Origin: Lysobacter arenosi
Lineage (GTDB): Bacteria > Pseudomonadota > Gammaproteobacteria > Xanthomonadales > Xanthomonadaceae
Assembly: GCF_016613475.2 (NCBI RefSeq)
Contig: NZ_CP071517.1
Location: 2,852,001 to 2,916,000, forward strand
Direction: 5' to 3'
DNA: 64,000 nt
Part shown: positions 37,588 to 46,986 of the stretch, in pieces
How the letters are laid out: each line of letters begins with the position of its first letter
Position numbering within the stretch: position 1 is the first letter of the stretch
Position numbers and translations under genes: made by a program
Notes under the pieces: model-generated
Database searches by the model: none
What the model saw: the letters and a program-made list of their open reading frames with translations, nothing else
What the model was told of the DNA's origin: nothing

Positions 37588-38493
37588 ATGTTCTTCCGCA
37601 ACCTGACGCTGTTCCGCTTCCCCACCACCACCAAACTCGATGAACTCAACACCGGCCTGGGCGAATGCCTGCTCAAGCCGGTCGGCCCGCTGGAACTGTC
37701 CAGCCGCGGCTTCATCTCCCCGTTCGGCCGCGGCGACGACGAGCTCTCGCACACCCGCGGCGATGCCACCTGGCTGGCGGTCGGCGGCGAGGACAAGATC
37801 CTGCCCGGCTCGGTCGTCAACGACATGCTGGCCAAGAAGCTGGCCGAGATCGAACAGAAGGAAGGCCGCAAGCCCGGCGGACGCACCCGCAAGCGCATCA
37901 AGGACGAGCTGATCACCGACCTGCTGCCGCGCGCCTTCGTCAAGCCCAGTCGCACCGACGCGCTGATCGACCTCGGCCACGGCGTGGTCGCCGTCGACAC
38001 CTCCAGCCGCAAGAGCGGCGAGAACGTGGTCAGCGAAATCCGCCGCGCGCTGGGCAGTTTCCCGGCCTTGCCGCTGAACGCCGAGATCGCGCCGCGCACG
38101 GTGCTGACCGGCTGGGTCGCCGGCGAGGAGATGCCCGAAGGCCTGTCGCTGGGCGACGAATGCGAACTGCGCGATCCGATCGACCAGGGCGCCGTGGTCA
38201 AGGTGCAGCGCATGGAACTGCAGAGCGAGGAGATCACCAAGCACCTGGAGTCGGGCAAGCAGGTCACGCGCCTGGCGCTGACGCTCGACGACCATGTTTC
38301 GTTCGTGCTCGGCGAGGACCTGGTGGTGCGCAAGTTCAAGTTGCTCGACGGCGCCGTCGACGAACTGGAGTCGACCGAGCGCGAGGACCTGCGCGCCGAA
38401 CTCGATGCCCGCTTCGTGCTGATGGCCGGCGAGTTCAAGCGCCTGTTCACGGTCCTCGAAGGCGCGCTCAAGTTGTCCCGCGCCGAGCTGTGA
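37588..38493 (+). CDS. rdgC: Recombination-associated protein RdgC
   Basis: 301 residues. RdgC is a ring-shaped dimer that binds DNA without sequence specificity and limits RecA. The family start MFFRNLTLFRFP and the segments LLPRAFVKPSRTDALID, VDTSSRKSGENVVSEIR and LLDGAVDELESTEREDLRA are clear. It follows ttcA at 110 bases on the same strand. Short upstream sequence with a palindromic repeat separates them. Confidence 0.95.
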   Translation: MFFRNLTLFRFPTTTKLDELNTGLGECLLKPVGPLELSSRGFISPFGRGDDELSHTRGDATWLAVGGEDKILPGSVVNDMLAKKLAEIEQKEGRKPGGRTRKRIKDELITDLLPRAFVKPSRTDALIDLGHGVVAVDTSSRKSGENVVSEIRRALGSFPALPLNAEIAPRTVLTGWVAGEEMPEGLSLGDECELRDPIDQGAVVKVQRMELQSEEITKHLESGKQVTRLALTLDDHVSFVLGEDLVVRKFKLLDGAVDELESTEREDLRAELDARFVLMAGEFKRLFTVLEGALKLSRAEL

Positions 38494-38592
38494 TGGCGCC
38501 GGCGCGCGGTCGTCACTGCTTCGAAACCTGCGACGGCCGCGAGCACGTATGATCGGACGCAACCGCGTTCGTACCCCACCGAGCCGTCCGCC

Positions 38593-39393
38593 ATGCCTTC
38601 CCAGTTTCGAATGTTCGGTCGCCTGATCGCGCCGAAGCCACGCACGATCGAGCGCGAAGCGCTCGAGGTCGAACTGGATGAGGGCCGCACGATAGTCCTG
38701 CAGCGTGTGCGTGATCCGCGCTCGCGCCGACTGAAGCTGTCGGTCGACGAGCGTGGCGCGCGCCTGACCATGCCGACGCGCTGCAGCATCGCCGCCGCCG
38801 ATCGATTCGTCGCCGAGCATCGGCAATGGCTGGCGACGCAACTGGACCGCTACGGCATCGATGGCGTGCCGGTACTCGAGCGCGACATCACCGCGCAGCT
38901 GCCGTTGCGCGGCGCGATGCTGCCGCTGCAGTGGCAGCCCGGGCGATTCAGCCGGCTCGAAGCGCTCGACGATTCGCTGGTGTTCACCTTGCCGGCGCGA
39001 GCCGGCGATCTGGCAATCCGCCGCGCCGCCCGTGATTTCTATGAGGCGCAGGCACGCGCCGACGTCGGCCGCTGGCTGCCGCGCTACCTGCCATCGCTGC
39101 CGCGGGCACCGCGGCGGGTGACGTTCAAGTTGATGTCGTCGCAGTGGGGTTCGCTGGCGCCCGATGGCTCGATGGCGCTGGACCTGTCTTTGGTGCTGGC
39201 CCGGCCGAGCGCGTTCGAGTACGTGGTCGTGCACGAGCTGTGCCACCTGATCCACGCCGATCATTCGCGCGCGTTCTGGCGCGAGGTGGAAGCGCGCTGC
39301 CCGCACTGGCGCGATGAGCGCGAGTATTTCCACGGCGAAGGACGGCAGTTGAAGGCGACGCTGCGGGCGTTGTGCGGGAAGGCGGCGACGTAG
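38593..39393 (+). CDS. YgjP/SprT-type metallopeptidase-like protein
   Basis: 266 residues. The M48/YgjP-type zinc site is seen as VVHELCHLIHADHSRAFW near residues 213-230: HELCH is the HExxH motif, with a later His as the third ligand. The family has a WGS motif (SSQWGSLAPDGSMAL). No membrane segment is seen. Biological substrate unknown; some relatives are annotated as UTP pyrophosphatases on weak grounds. A second member lies at 56408-56902. Confidence 0.85.
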   Translation: MPSQFRMFGRLIAPKPRTIEREALEVELDEGRTIVLQRVRDPRSRRLKLSVDERGARLTMPTRCSIAAADRFVAEHRQWLATQLDRYGIDGVPVLERDITAQLPLRGAMLPLQWQPGRFSRLEALDDSLVFTLPARAGDLAIRRAARDFYEAQARADVGRWLPRYLPSLPRAPRRVTFKLMSSQWGSLAPDGSMALDLSLVLARPSAFEYVVVHELCHLIHADHSRAFWREVEARCPHWRDEREYFHGEGRQLKATLRALCGKAAT

Positions 39394-39402
39394 ATTTGAG
39401 TC

Positions 39403-39422
39403 ATCCCGGCGAACGCCGGGAT
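39403..39422. repeat. REP-like palindrome, copy 2
   Basis: An 8-bp perfect stem (39403-39410 with 39415-39422, ATCCCGGC/GCCGGGAT) encloses GAAC, ten bases after the metallopeptidase stop and 13 before the convergent hydrolase stop at 39436. It is the same kind of element as the palindrome at 37534-37559. Confidence 0.6.
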
Positions 39423-39435
39423 CCAGGCCCTCGGC

Positions 39436-40320
39436 TCAGCCTTCGCGCGGCACCGTCAGGAAATCTCCGATCGCCGTCGCCACCATCTCCGGATCCTCCA
39501 TGTGCAGGTGGTGCCCGCCTTCGAGCACGATCAGTTCGCCGCGCGGCAGCAAGCCGGCGCGCTCGCGACGCAGTTCGTCGGGCAGGTAGGGCTGCGCCGG
39601 ACTGGCGAATATGACGCGCGTCGGGCATTCGATGCCGGACACCAGGTCGCGAACCTGCTGCTCGGTCAGGCGCTGCATCGACGGCAGCGTCAGGCGCGGA
39701 TCGCTGGACCAGACGAAACCGCCCTCGACCGGAACCACGCCACGCTCGACCAGCATCTTCGACGCCGATTCGCTCAGCCGGCTGCCGACCTGGGCACCGG
39801 CGGCCATGCGCGCGCGCACCGCGACCATCGGATCGGGGAACACGCGCAACGACTTGCCTGGCAGCGCGCGCATCGCCGCGACCGCATCGCGCAGGCGCGA
39901 GACGGTGCGCTCGGGCACTTCGGCCAGCGCACCCAGTGCCTCGATCGCGACCAGTCGCTCCACCCGCTGCGGGCAGGCCGCGGCGACCAGACTCGAAATG
40001 CCGGCGCCCATCGAATGCCCAAGCAGCGCGAAGCGGTCCCAGCCCAGCGCATCGGCGACATCGAGCACGGCGTTGACCGCCGCGGCGAACGAATAGTCCG
40101 CACCCGGCGGCAGGTGCGCGCTGGCGCCATGACCGGGAAGATCCACGGCGACCAGGTCGATGCCATGCAGGTGCTCGGCCAGCGGCAGGAAGCTGGCGGC
40201 GTTGTCGAGCCAGCCGTGCAGGGCCAGCACGCGCGGCGCGCCCGGCTTGCCGCCACGCAGGCCGGTGATGCGACCCAGCGGGGTGTCGAGTACGAAGTCC
40301 TGCATGGGGTGTACGGGCAT
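39436..40320 (-). CDS. Alpha/beta hydrolase
   Basis: 294 residues, cytoplasmic. The oxyanion region HGWLDN is followed by the nucleophile elbow GHSMGAG (nucleophile Ser), and the catalytic His is in GGHHLHMEDPE near the C-terminus. The substrate is not predictable. The ATG overlaps the hemH stop in a TGATG arrangement, so it is translationally coupled downstream of hemH. This gene order occurs in Xanthomonadaceae but gives no direct clue to function. Confidence 0.88.
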   Translation of the reverse strand: MPVHPMQDFVLDTPLGRITGLRGGKPGAPRVLALHGWLDNAASFLPLAEHLHGIDLVAVDLPGHGASAHLPPGADYSFAAAVNAVLDVADALGWDRFALLGHSMGAGISSLVAAACPQRVERLVAIEALGALAEVPERTVSRLRDAVAAMRALPGKSLRVFPDPMVAVRARMAAGAQVGSRLSESASKMLVERGVVPVEGGFVWSSDPRLTLPSMQRLTEQQVRDLVSGIECPTRVIFASPAQPYLPDELRRERAGLLPRGELIVLEGGHHLHMEDPEMVATAIGDFLTVPREG

Positions 40321-41351
40321 CAGTGCCAGGCCTCGAGGCGCTTGCTTGCGATGGCGGCCAGCGCGCGGGCATGGTCGCGACGGTCATTGAGGCACGGGAT
40401 GTAGCGCAACGCGCCGCTGCCATCGGCGAACTGCGCGGCGAAGTCCTCGGCCAGCATCATCGCCACTTCCTCCAGCGTTTCGATGCAGTCGACCGGAAAA
40501 CCGGGCGCGACCACGTCGAGGTTGCGCACGCCGCGTGCGGCCAGCGCGCGCAGCGTGCCCTGCGTGCTCGGTTCGAGCCAGCGATCGCGGCCGAAGCGCG
40601 ACTGGTAGCTCAGCGTCCACGCGTCGTCGGCCAGGCCCAGGCGCTGCGCGACCGCGCGCGCACTGGCCTGGCACTGGCTGGCGTACGGGTCGCCGGCATC
40701 GACCAGGCGCTGCGGCAGCCCGTGGAACGAGAACAGCAGGTGCGCGCCGCTGCCGTGCGCAGCGCGGTGGTCGCGGATCGAAGCGGCCACCGTATCGACC
40801 CAGCCCGGGTCGAGGTGGTAGTCGTCGACCATCTGCGTCTGCAGGCCTTCGCCTGCGGCGGCCAGCACGTCGGCCACCGACGCGGTGGTGGTGGTCGAAT
40901 ACTGGGGATACAGCGGCAGCACGATCACGCGGCGCACGCCCTCGCTGCGCAGCTGGCGCAGGCGCGCGGCCAGTGACGGCGTGCCATAGCGCATGGCATC
41001 GATCACGCGCAGGCGCGGCAGTTCTTCCTGCACGACCCTTGCCAGGCGGCGCGTATACACCGCCAGCGGCGAGCCGCCATCGTCGCCGGGCACCCAGATG
41101 CTGGCGTACTTCCTGGCCACCGGCTTGCAGCGCAGCGGCAGGATCACCAGGTGCAGCAGGGGCAGCCACAGCGCTCGCGGAAGGGCGACAACGCGGCGGT
41201 CGGAAAGAAATTCGGCCAGGTAACGGCGCACCGCAGCGGGAGTCGCGGTGTCGGGCGTGCCCAAGTTGACCAGCACTAGTGCCGTGTCAGGGGTGGATGC
41301 GGGAGGCGCGTCGTCGCCGACGGCGATGCTGGCGGGGGCTTGCATCCGCAT
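40320..41351 (-). CDS. hemH: Ferrochelatase
   Basis: 343 residues from the ATG at 41351; the ATG at 41345 is an equal choice. It inserts ferrous iron into protoporphyrin IX, the last step of haem synthesis. The start of the domain is TALVLVNLGTPDT, the active-site histidine is in LFSFHGLPQR, and PGFPVDCIETLEEVAMM is the second signature, with the conserved Glu residues. Upstream codons to 41441 are read as non-coding because they span three out-of-frame 13-base repeats. Confidence 0.95.
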   Translation of the reverse strand: MRMQAPASIAVGDDAPPASTPDTALVLVNLGTPDTATPAAVRRYLAEFLSDRRVVALPRALWLPLLHLVILPLRCKPVARKYASIWVPGDDGGSPLAVYTRRLARVVQEELPRLRVIDAMRYGTPSLAARLRQLRSEGVRRVIVLPLYPQYSTTTTASVADVLAAAGEGLQTQMVDDYHLDPGWVDTVAASIRDHRAAHGSGAHLLFSFHGLPQRLVDAGDPYASQCQASARAVAQRLGLADDAWTLSYQSRFGRDRWLEPSTQGTLRALAARGVRNLDVVAPGFPVDCIETLEEVAMMLAEDFAAQFADGSGALRYIPCLNDRRDHARALAAIASKRLEAWH

Positions 41352-41378
41352 AGGATGACAGCTGGCCGCGAGGTTGCC

Positions 41379-41417
41379 CACGTTGTCGGGGCACGCTGTC
41401 AGTGCACGCTGTCGGGG
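41379..41417. repeat. Three tandem 13-base repeats upstream of hemH
   Basis: Three adjacent units: CACGTTGTCGGGG (41379-41391), CACGCTGTCAGTG (41392-41404) and CACGCTGTCGGGG (41405-41417). The first and third differ at one position. The period of 13 is not a multiple of three. They end 28 bases before the hemH start and could be binding sites for a regulator. Confidence 0.65.
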
Positions 41418-41594
41418 CGGGACCCCCGGCATCGAAACCATCGCCGATCTGCCGTGGGATCTTTCAGCTTATGCGACGCAGAGGCGTTTGCGTGCTTTTA
41501 CTTTCGCGCCGATTCGGTGAGGATTCATCGCCATATAACTAGCCTGAAGCGACTGCCCTGTTGGCGGTCGAGTCCACATCCCCTCGAGTCCGCC

Positions 41595-42503
41595 ATGTCC
41601 CCCCGTCTGCCGTCACGCCGCTTGCCGCGCCTCGCCGTCCTGATGCTCAGCCTCAGCCTTGCCGTGACCGCGGTGGCGGGCCCGACCGAGGACCAGCGTG
41701 CCGTCGACGCGGTCCGCGTGCTCACGCAGATCCAGCAGATTCCCGAGTCCGGCATTCCCGACAAGCTGCTCGACGAAGCACGCGGCATTGTCGTCGTGCC
41801 TGATTCGCTCAAGATCGGCCTGGTCCTGGGCGGCCGTCGCGGCCACGGCCTGCTGTCGGTGAAGAACCCCGACGGCACCTGGTCCAACCCCAGCTTCGTC
41901 AAGCTCACCGGCGGCAGCATCGGCTTCCAGGCCGGCGTGCAGTCGGCCGATATCGTGCTGGTGTTCCGCAGCGATCGCGGCCTGGATTCGATCGTCAACG
42001 GCAAGGTCACCCTCGGCGCCGATGCCGGTGTCGCCGCCGGCCCGGTCGGCCGCAATGCCTCCACCGCCACCGATGGCCAGCTCAAGGCCGAGATCTGGTC
42101 GTGGTCGCGCGCCCGCGGCCTGTTCGCCGGCATCGCCCTCGACGGCGCCGTGCTGTCGATCGACGACGCCGCCAACGAAGCGGTCTACGGCAACGACACC
42201 ACGCCGCGCATGATCTTCGAGGGCCGTGCCCACGGCCAGCCGTCTTCGGCCATCGTCGACTTCCGCGATCGCCTCGAGGAAGCCAGTTCGATCGCGCGCA
42301 CCGCACGCAGCAACGCCAGCGCCGACGCGCGCGCCCGCGGCACCGCGTCGCCAGCACCGGCAGCGCGCCCGGCCACGTCGACGGCACCGGCCCCGGCGGC
42401 CACGACTGCGCCGATCCAGGCACCGCAGTCCGGCCCTGCGCAGGCCAAGCCGAGCCAGTTCGAGACCGTCGAAAGCCCGGTCAAGGCCGAACCGCTGCCC
42501 TGA
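41595..42503 (+). CDS. SYLF/Ysc84-domain exported protein
   Basis: 302 residues. A signal peptide ([17 protein letters not shown]) is followed by a SYLF (Ysc84) lipid-binding-type domain, with [22 protein letters not shown] and [16 protein letters not shown] as markers. The C-terminal 65 residues are Ala/Pro/Thr-rich and probably disordered. Family members bind phosphoinositides in eukaryotes; bacterial roles are not known. The ATG at 41595 is chosen because upstream residues are not signal-like. The gene is divergent from hemH and followed by tatA. Confidence 0.85.
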   Translation: MSPRLPSRRLPRLAVLMLSLSLAVTAVAGPTEDQRAVDAVRVLTQIQQIPESGIPDKLLDEARGIVVVPDSLKIGLVLGGRRGHGLLSVKNPDGTWSNPSFVKLTGGSIGFQAGVQSADIVLVFRSDRGLDSIVNGKVTLGADAGVAAGPVGRNASTATDGQLKAEIWSWSRARGLFAGIALDGAVLSIDDAANEAVYGNDTTPRMIFEGRAHGQPSSAIVDFRDRLEEASSIARTARSNASADARARGTASPAPAARPATSTAPAPAATTAPIQAPQSGPAQAKPSQFETVESPVKAEPLP

Positions 42504-42615
42504 ACGGGTCGCCGGGCACCGGTCGAGCTGTTCTGGCGGTACTTCGCACACCCCGGTAACAACGTCGACTACGGCGCTGGGGTATCCTGAGCATCCATTT
42601 CCTGCGGACATACTC

Positions 42616-42852
42616 ATGGGCGGTTTGAGTCTTTGGCACTGGCTGATCGTGCTGGTGATCGTGGTGCTGGTGTTCGGCACCAAGCGCCTGGGCAACGTCG
42701 GCAAGGACCTTGGCGAGGCCGTGAAGGGCTTCAAGAAGGGCATGCACGACGAGGACGACAAGCCTGCCGCGCAGCTGCGCGATGATTCGCGCGACGCCGG
42801 GCAGCAGTCCAGCGACACGGCCAACAAGCAAGACGACCGCACGCCGCGCTGA
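42616..42852 (+). CDS. tatA: Sec-independent translocase protein TatA
   Basis: 78 residues. It has the N-terminal membrane helix ([16 protein letters not shown]), the hinge (TKRLGN), the amphipathic helix ([16 protein letters not shown]) and a charged tail. It polymerises to form the translocation path for folded proteins. It is the first of three genes; tatB follows by 34 bases. Start ATG at 42616. Confidence 0.95.
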   Translation: MGGLSLWHWLIVLVIVVLVFGTKRLGNVGKDLGEAVKGFKKGMHDEDDKPAAQLRDDSRDAGQQSSDTANKQDDRTPR

Positions 42853-42886
42853 CGCGGCGTGCCTTGACCTGCGTCGGTAGCCGGCC

Positions 42887-43354
42887 ATGTTCGATATCGG
42901 CTTTTCCGAGCTGTTCGTCATCGCGATCGTCGCCCTGCTCGTGCTGGGGCCGGAGCGCCTGCCCAAGGCAGCGCGCTTCGCCGGACTGTGGGTGCGGCGC
43001 GCTCGCGCGCAGTGGTACTCGGTGAAGTCCGAACTCGAGCACGAGCTGGCCGCCGAGGAGCTCAAGCGCAACCTGCGTGATACCGAGCAGACGCTGCGCG
43101 ACGCCCACGACGAGCTCAAGTCCGGCCTGGACGAGGCCCGCAACCGCATCCAGCGCGAGGGCGATGCCCTGCGCCGGGGCGTCGACGATATCGACGCGGA
43201 GTTGCGTGCGCCAGCTGGCGAAAGCGGCCCGGCCGCGGACAGCAGCACAGACAGCACGCCGCCGTCCGCCGATCCGTGGACGACCGAGCCCCATCCCGGC
43301 CCCGAGCCGCATGACCCCTCACCGACCGCGGACGACGCGGTCGAGCGCCGATGA
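42887..43354 (+). CDS. tatB: Twin-arginine translocase subunit TatB
   Basis: 155 residues. The membrane helix (ELFVIAIVALLVLG) and the conserved PERLPKAARFAG follow the short N-terminus MFDIGFS. A long amphipathic, charged region and a Ser/Pro/Asp-rich tail complete the protein. It forms the substrate receptor with TatC. It overlaps tatC by four bases. Confidence 0.95.
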   Translation: MFDIGFSELFVIAIVALLVLGPERLPKAARFAGLWVRRARAQWYSVKSELEHELAAEELKRNLRDTEQTLRDAHDELKSGLDEARNRIQREGDALRRGVDDIDAELRAPAGESGPAADSSTDSTPPSADPWTTEPHPGPEPHDPSPTADDAVERR

Positions 43355-44139
43355 ATCGCGACCCTTCGCACGCCTCTGCCGGCACGGATCACGACAGTGA
43401 CGCCGGCGCCGAACCGCGCCTGATCGACCACCTGATCGAGCTGCGCGCGCGCCTGCTGCGGGCGGTGGTCGGCCTGCTCGCGGTATTCCTGGTGCTGATG
43501 CCGTTCTCGGCGCAGATCTACGGCCTGCTGGCGGCGCCGCTGCTGGCGAACCTGCCGGCAACCGGGCAACTGGTCGCCAACGACCCGGCCGGCGGTTTCT
43601 TCGTGCCGATCAAGCTGGCCTTCTTCGCCGCGCTTTTGATATCGGTGCCGTGGCTGCTCTACCAGGCCTGGGCCTTCGTCGCTCCGGGCCTGTACCACCG
43701 CGAGAAGCGCCTGGCCGTGCCGCTGCTGGTGTCGGCGGTGGCGCTGTTCTACATCGGCTGCGCGTTCGCCTTCTTCCTGGTGCTGCCGTCGGTGTTCGGC
43801 TTCCTGGCCAGGTTCACCCCGGATGTCGTGGCGATGATGCCCGACATCGGCAAGTACCTCGATTTCGTCCTGGTGATCTTCCTCGCCTTCGGTGCCAGCT
43901 TCGAGCTGCCGGTGGCGCTGGTGATCCTGGTGCTGCTGGGCTGGGTCACGCCGCAGCAGCTGAGGGATTCGCGCGGTTACGCGGTGGTCGGCGTGTTCGT
44001 GATCGCCGCGATCATCACCCCGCCCGACGTGGTCTCGCAGCTGATGCTGGCGATCCCGATGTGCCTGCTGTACGAGGTCGGGATCATCGCCGCGCGCTGG
44101 CTTGTGCCGCAGAAGGCGGAGAGCGACGCCACGCCGTAA
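43351..44139 (+). CDS. tatC: Twin-arginine translocase subunit TatC
   Basis: 262 residues with six membrane helices. Typical motifs are LIDHLIELRARLLRAV near the start and PWLLYQAWAFVAPGLYHREK in the second third. TatC recognises the twin-arginine signal peptide. The gene closes the tatABC operon and is followed by a strong bidirectional terminator. Confidence 0.96.
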   Translation: MNRDPSHASAGTDHDSDAGAEPRLIDHLIELRARLLRAVVGLLAVFLVLMPFSAQIYGLLAAPLLANLPATGQLVANDPAGGFFVPIKLAFFAALLISVPWLLYQAWAFVAPGLYHREKRLAVPLLVSAVALFYIGCAFAFFLVLPSVFGFLARFTPDVVAMMPDIGKYLDFVLVIFLAFGASFELPVALVILVLLGWVTPQQLRDSRGYAVVGVFVIAAIITPPDVVSQLMLAIPMCLLYEVGIIAARWLVPQKAESDATP

Positions 44140-44160
44140 CCTCGCCACCGGACGTGCAAG

Positions 44161-44190
44161 AAAAAGCCCCGCTTACGCGGGGCTTTTCTT
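44161..44190. terminator. Bidirectional intrinsic terminator after tatC
   Basis: An 11-bp stem (AAAAGCCCCGC with GCGGGGCTTTT) around TTAC is followed by CTTTT on the plus strand, with an A-run on the other side. It serves tatC (plus strand) and the membrane protein gene on the minus strand, which stops at 44221. Confidence 0.85.
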
Positions 44191-44220
44191 TTGCCAGCGC
44201 CTGGAAGGCCGTGATCGAAC

Positions 44221-45123
44221 TCAGACTTCGATGCTGTCCAGGCTCGGCGGCACCGCAACGGCAGTCTCGTCGCCGAACGTGTCACGCCATGCGTAGTAGC
44301 TGCCGGCGACCAGCACCACCAGCACCGCGGCGCCGTAGGCGATGTACACCATCAGCACCAGCACCGCGCCGAACAGGCCGCCGATCAGCGACAGCATCGC
44401 CGATACCAGCAGCATCACCAGTGCGCTCAGCGCAACGCTCAGGATGAACAACAGCGCGGCCAGGGCGTTGGCGCCAACATTGGAGATCGAAGCGCGCAGG
44501 CTGTCCTTGACCGCCGCCGAGAGGTTGGCGCCGGCGAACAGGATCAGCGGCACCGAGAACAGCATGATCGCGTAGCTGAAGTAGTTGAACAGCAGCTGCG
44601 CGGCCATCAGCAGGCCCGGGTGATCGGGCTGCGGCATGACCGGAACCGAGCCGCTCATCGCGCCGCGGACGGCGGCCATGTAGTTGGTCCAGTAGTCGCT
44701 GCCGGCGAGCACGCCGACCAGGGCACCGCCGACGATCGCCAGCACGATCTGGATCAGGCCCATCAGCGCCAGCGCGCCGGCCTTCTTCTGCCGGATCGGC
44801 GCAAACAGGTCGCGCGCACGCACCGGTCGCCCGGCTTCGGCCTCACGCACGACATGCATCATCCCGCCGAGCAGGATCGGCAGCAGGAACACCATGCCGA
44901 CGAACACCGCCGCGATCGCGGGAATGATCTGGCCCAGGTCCGGCTGCCCGGAACGGGCCAGCATCGCCACCGGCACCACCAGGATCAGGCCGACGCCGTA
45001 CAGCGTGCAGATGAACAACAGGGCCGCGCCGAAGATCGCCCGCGGACTGCGCCGGCCGACGTTGATTGCCTGAACGAACCAGGCCAGGCCCTGGCGCACC
45101 GGCACTTTGCGAATCTGCGTCAT
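44221..45123 (-). CDS. BPSS1780-type integral membrane protein
   Basis: 300 residues, mostly hydrophobic, with five to six membrane helices (for example FGAALLFICTLYGVGLILVV, ALALMGLIQIVLAIVGGAL and ALVMLLVSAMLSLIGGLFG). The N-terminus VRQGLAWFVQAINVGRRSP and the ARDLFAPIRQKK segment mark the BPSS1780 membrane family, whose function is unknown. It lies after the amidotransferase gene on the same strand, 58 bases downstream of its stop. Confidence 0.78.
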   Translation of the reverse strand: MTQIRKVPVRQGLAWFVQAINVGRRSPRAIFGAALLFICTLYGVGLILVVPVAMLARSGQPDLGQIIPAIAAVFVGMVFLLPILLGGMMHVVREAEAGRPVRARDLFAPIRQKKAGALALMGLIQIVLAIVGGALVGVLAGSDYWTNYMAAVRGAMSGSVPVMPQPDHPGLLMAAQLLFNYFSYAIMLFSVPLILFAGANLSAAVKDSLRASISNVGANALAALLFILSVALSALVMLLVSAMLSLIGGLFGAVLVLMVYIAYGAAVLVVLVAGSYYAWRDTFGDETAVAVPPSLDSIEV

Positions 45124-45160
45124 CGCTCTCTTTCCAATCTAGAAGTCGTTATGTATCGGT

Positions 45161-45181
45161 GCCGCGGTCGTCGACCGCGGC
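45161..45181 (-). terminator. Hairpin after the amidotransferase gene
   Basis: A near-perfect GC palindrome (8-bp stem 45161-45168 with 45174-45181) directly follows the amidotransferase stop on the minus strand. There is no T-run, so termination is uncertain. Confidence 0.4.
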
Positions 45182-45919
45182 TCAATGATCGTGCAGGTTG
45201 CGCGCGTGGCGGACGAACCGGCGCAGCACGCGCCGCGCATGCGGCGTCGCGCTGACATCGCGTGCCATCGTTTTTGCACAACGGCCTTCGCGCTGCAGCG
45301 CGTCCTGCCTCGCCTGCACGTAGCCGCGCATGTGCGTGGCGCTGAATTCGGGATGGAACTGCACGCCCCAGGTGCGCTCGCCCCAGCGGAATGCATGGCA
45401 ATCGTCCTGCTGCGAGCGGGCCAGCACGGTCGCGCCCTCGGGCGCGCGCAGCACGGTCTGCAGGTGCGTGGCCTGCGCGGCGAACTGCGCCGGCAGGCCG
45501 GTGAACAGCGGGTCGTGCTCGGCGTGCGGGTGCAACTCGAGTCCAATCGTGCCCATCTCGCGTCCGGCCGGGTTGTCGCCGACCTCGCCGCCGAGCGCAT
45601 GCGCCAGCAACTGGTGGCCGTAGCAGATGCCGAACAGCGGCATGCCCGCCTGCGCGGCGTCGCGCAACCACTGCGCGCTGCGCTCGCTCCAGTCGCGGCG
45701 CTCGGTGACCATCGCCGCCGAGCCGGTAATGATCGTGCCGGCGAAACCTTCGCGCCCCGGCAGCGCCTGGCCGCCTTCGACATTGACCACCACCGCCTCG
45801 TCGGCCTCCAGGCCGGCGGCGACGCGTATCCAATGGGGAAAGCCACGATGACGGCGCATCGAGGCAACGGGCTGGCCGGTTTCGACGATCAAAAAGGGTC
45901 GCTTGTGGCGATGGGTCAC
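45182..45919 (-). CDS. Class I glutamine amidotransferase-like protein
   Basis: 245 residues, one GATase1 domain. The catalytic triad is visible: Cys99 in [10 protein letters not shown], His189 and Glu191 in VQFHPEFS. It resembles the GMP synthase amidotransferase-like proteins that remove ammonia from glutamine-type amides or act as gamma-glutamyl hydrolases; it is not the trpG or carA subunit. Substrate is unclear. It is divergent from glyQ with about 135 bases between, and upstream of the membrane-protein gene on the same strand. Confidence 0.88.
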   Translation of the reverse strand: MTHRHKRPFLIVETGQPVASMRRHRGFPHWIRVAAGLEADEAVVVNVEGGQALPGREGFAGTIITGSAAMVTERRDWSERSAQWLRDAAQAGMPLFGICYGHQLLAHALGGEVGDNPAGREMGTIGLELHPHAEHDPLFTGLPAQFAAQATHLQTVLRAPEGATVLARSQQDDCHAFRWGERTWGVQFHPEFSATHMRGYVQARQDALQREGRCAKTMARDVSATPHARRVLRRFVRHARNLHDH

Positions 45920-46018
45920 GGTGCAGACAACACAGGCAAGGGTGGAACGACTCCCTGCGACTAGCGACTGGGCGCAGGCAGGAAGGGCAAAAAATCCAGC
46001 GGCATCAAGGCCCGCGGC

Positions 46019-46024
46019 TATACT
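46019..46024 (+). promoter_or_regulatory. Candidate -10 box of the glyQS operon
   Basis: TATACT (46019-46024) lies 32 bases before the glyQ ATG and fits TATAAT at five of six positions. No convincing -35 box is seen at the right distance. Confidence 0.4.
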
Positions 46025-46055
46025 AGCGCGCTTTGCAGCACGTCAATCGGGAACC

Positions 46056-46964
46056 ATGGCCGCACCTACCTTCCAGGAACTGATCCAGCGACTGAACGCC
46101 TTCTGGGCGGACCAGGGCTGCGTGCTGATCCAGCCGCTCGACCTGGAGGTCGGCGCAGGCACGTTCCACCCGGCCACGTTCCTGCGTTCGCTCGGCCCGG
46201 AGCCGTGGAATGCGGCCTACGTGCAGCCCTGCCGCCGCCCCACCGACGGCCGCTACGGCGAGAACCCCAACCGCCTGCAGCGCTACTACCAGTACCAGGT
46301 GGCGATGAAGCCCAGCCCCGACAACATCGTCGAGCTGTACTTCGACTCGCTCAAGGCGCTCGGTGTGGACCCGCTGGTGCATGACCTGCGCCTGGTCGAG
46401 GACAACTGGGAATCGCCGACCCTCGGCGCCTGGGGCCTGGGCTGGGAAGTCTGGCTCAACGGCATGGAAGTGACGCAGTTCACGTATTTCCAGCAGGCCG
46501 GCGGCATGGAATGCCGTCCGGTGCTGGGCGAGATCACCTACGGTCTCGAACGCCTGTGCATGTACCTGCAGAACGTCGACAACGTCTTTGATCTGGTCTG
46601 GACGCACGGTCCGGACGGAACGCCCGTTACTTACGGCGACGTCTACCACCAGAACGAAGTCGAGCAGAGCGCCTACAACTTCGAACACGCCGACGTCGCC
46701 GAACTGTTCCATCGTTTCGACGCCTGCGAAGCCGAAGCGCAGAAGCTGATCGAGCTGGGCCTGCCGCTGCCGGCCTACGACCAGGTCTGCAAGGCCAGCC
46801 ACAGCTTCAACCTGCTCGATGCGCGCCGCGCGATCAGCGTGACCGAGCGCCAGCGCTACATCCTGCGCGTGCGCCGCATTGCCCAGGGCGTGGCCGAAGC
46901 GTATTACGCGCAGCGCGAGAAGCTCGGCTTCCCGGTGCTGAAGAAGACGCAGCAGCCTGCGTAA
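46056..46964 (+). CDS. glyQ: Glycyl-tRNA synthetase alpha subunit
   Basis: 302 residues, the catalytic class II aminoacyl-tRNA synthetase core of the bacterial alpha2-beta2 enzyme. The start [20 protein letters not shown] and the diagnostic [20 protein letters not shown] are present; [18 protein letters not shown] is the catalytic region. It charges tRNA-Gly together with glyS, 22 bases downstream. Confidence 0.97.
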   Translation: MAAPTFQELIQRLNAFWADQGCVLIQPLDLEVGAGTFHPATFLRSLGPEPWNAAYVQPCRRPTDGRYGENPNRLQRYYQYQVAMKPSPDNIVELYFDSLKALGVDPLVHDLRLVEDNWESPTLGAWGLGWEVWLNGMEVTQFTYFQQAGGMECRPVLGEITYGLERLCMYLQNVDNVFDLVWTHGPDGTPVTYGDVYHQNEVEQSAYNFEHADVAELFHRFDACEAEAQKLIELGLPLPAYDQVCKASHSFNLLDARRAISVTERQRYILRVRRIAQGVAEAYYAQREKLGFPVLKKTQQPA

Positions 46965-46986
46965 GAAGAACGAGAAACGTGACGAC

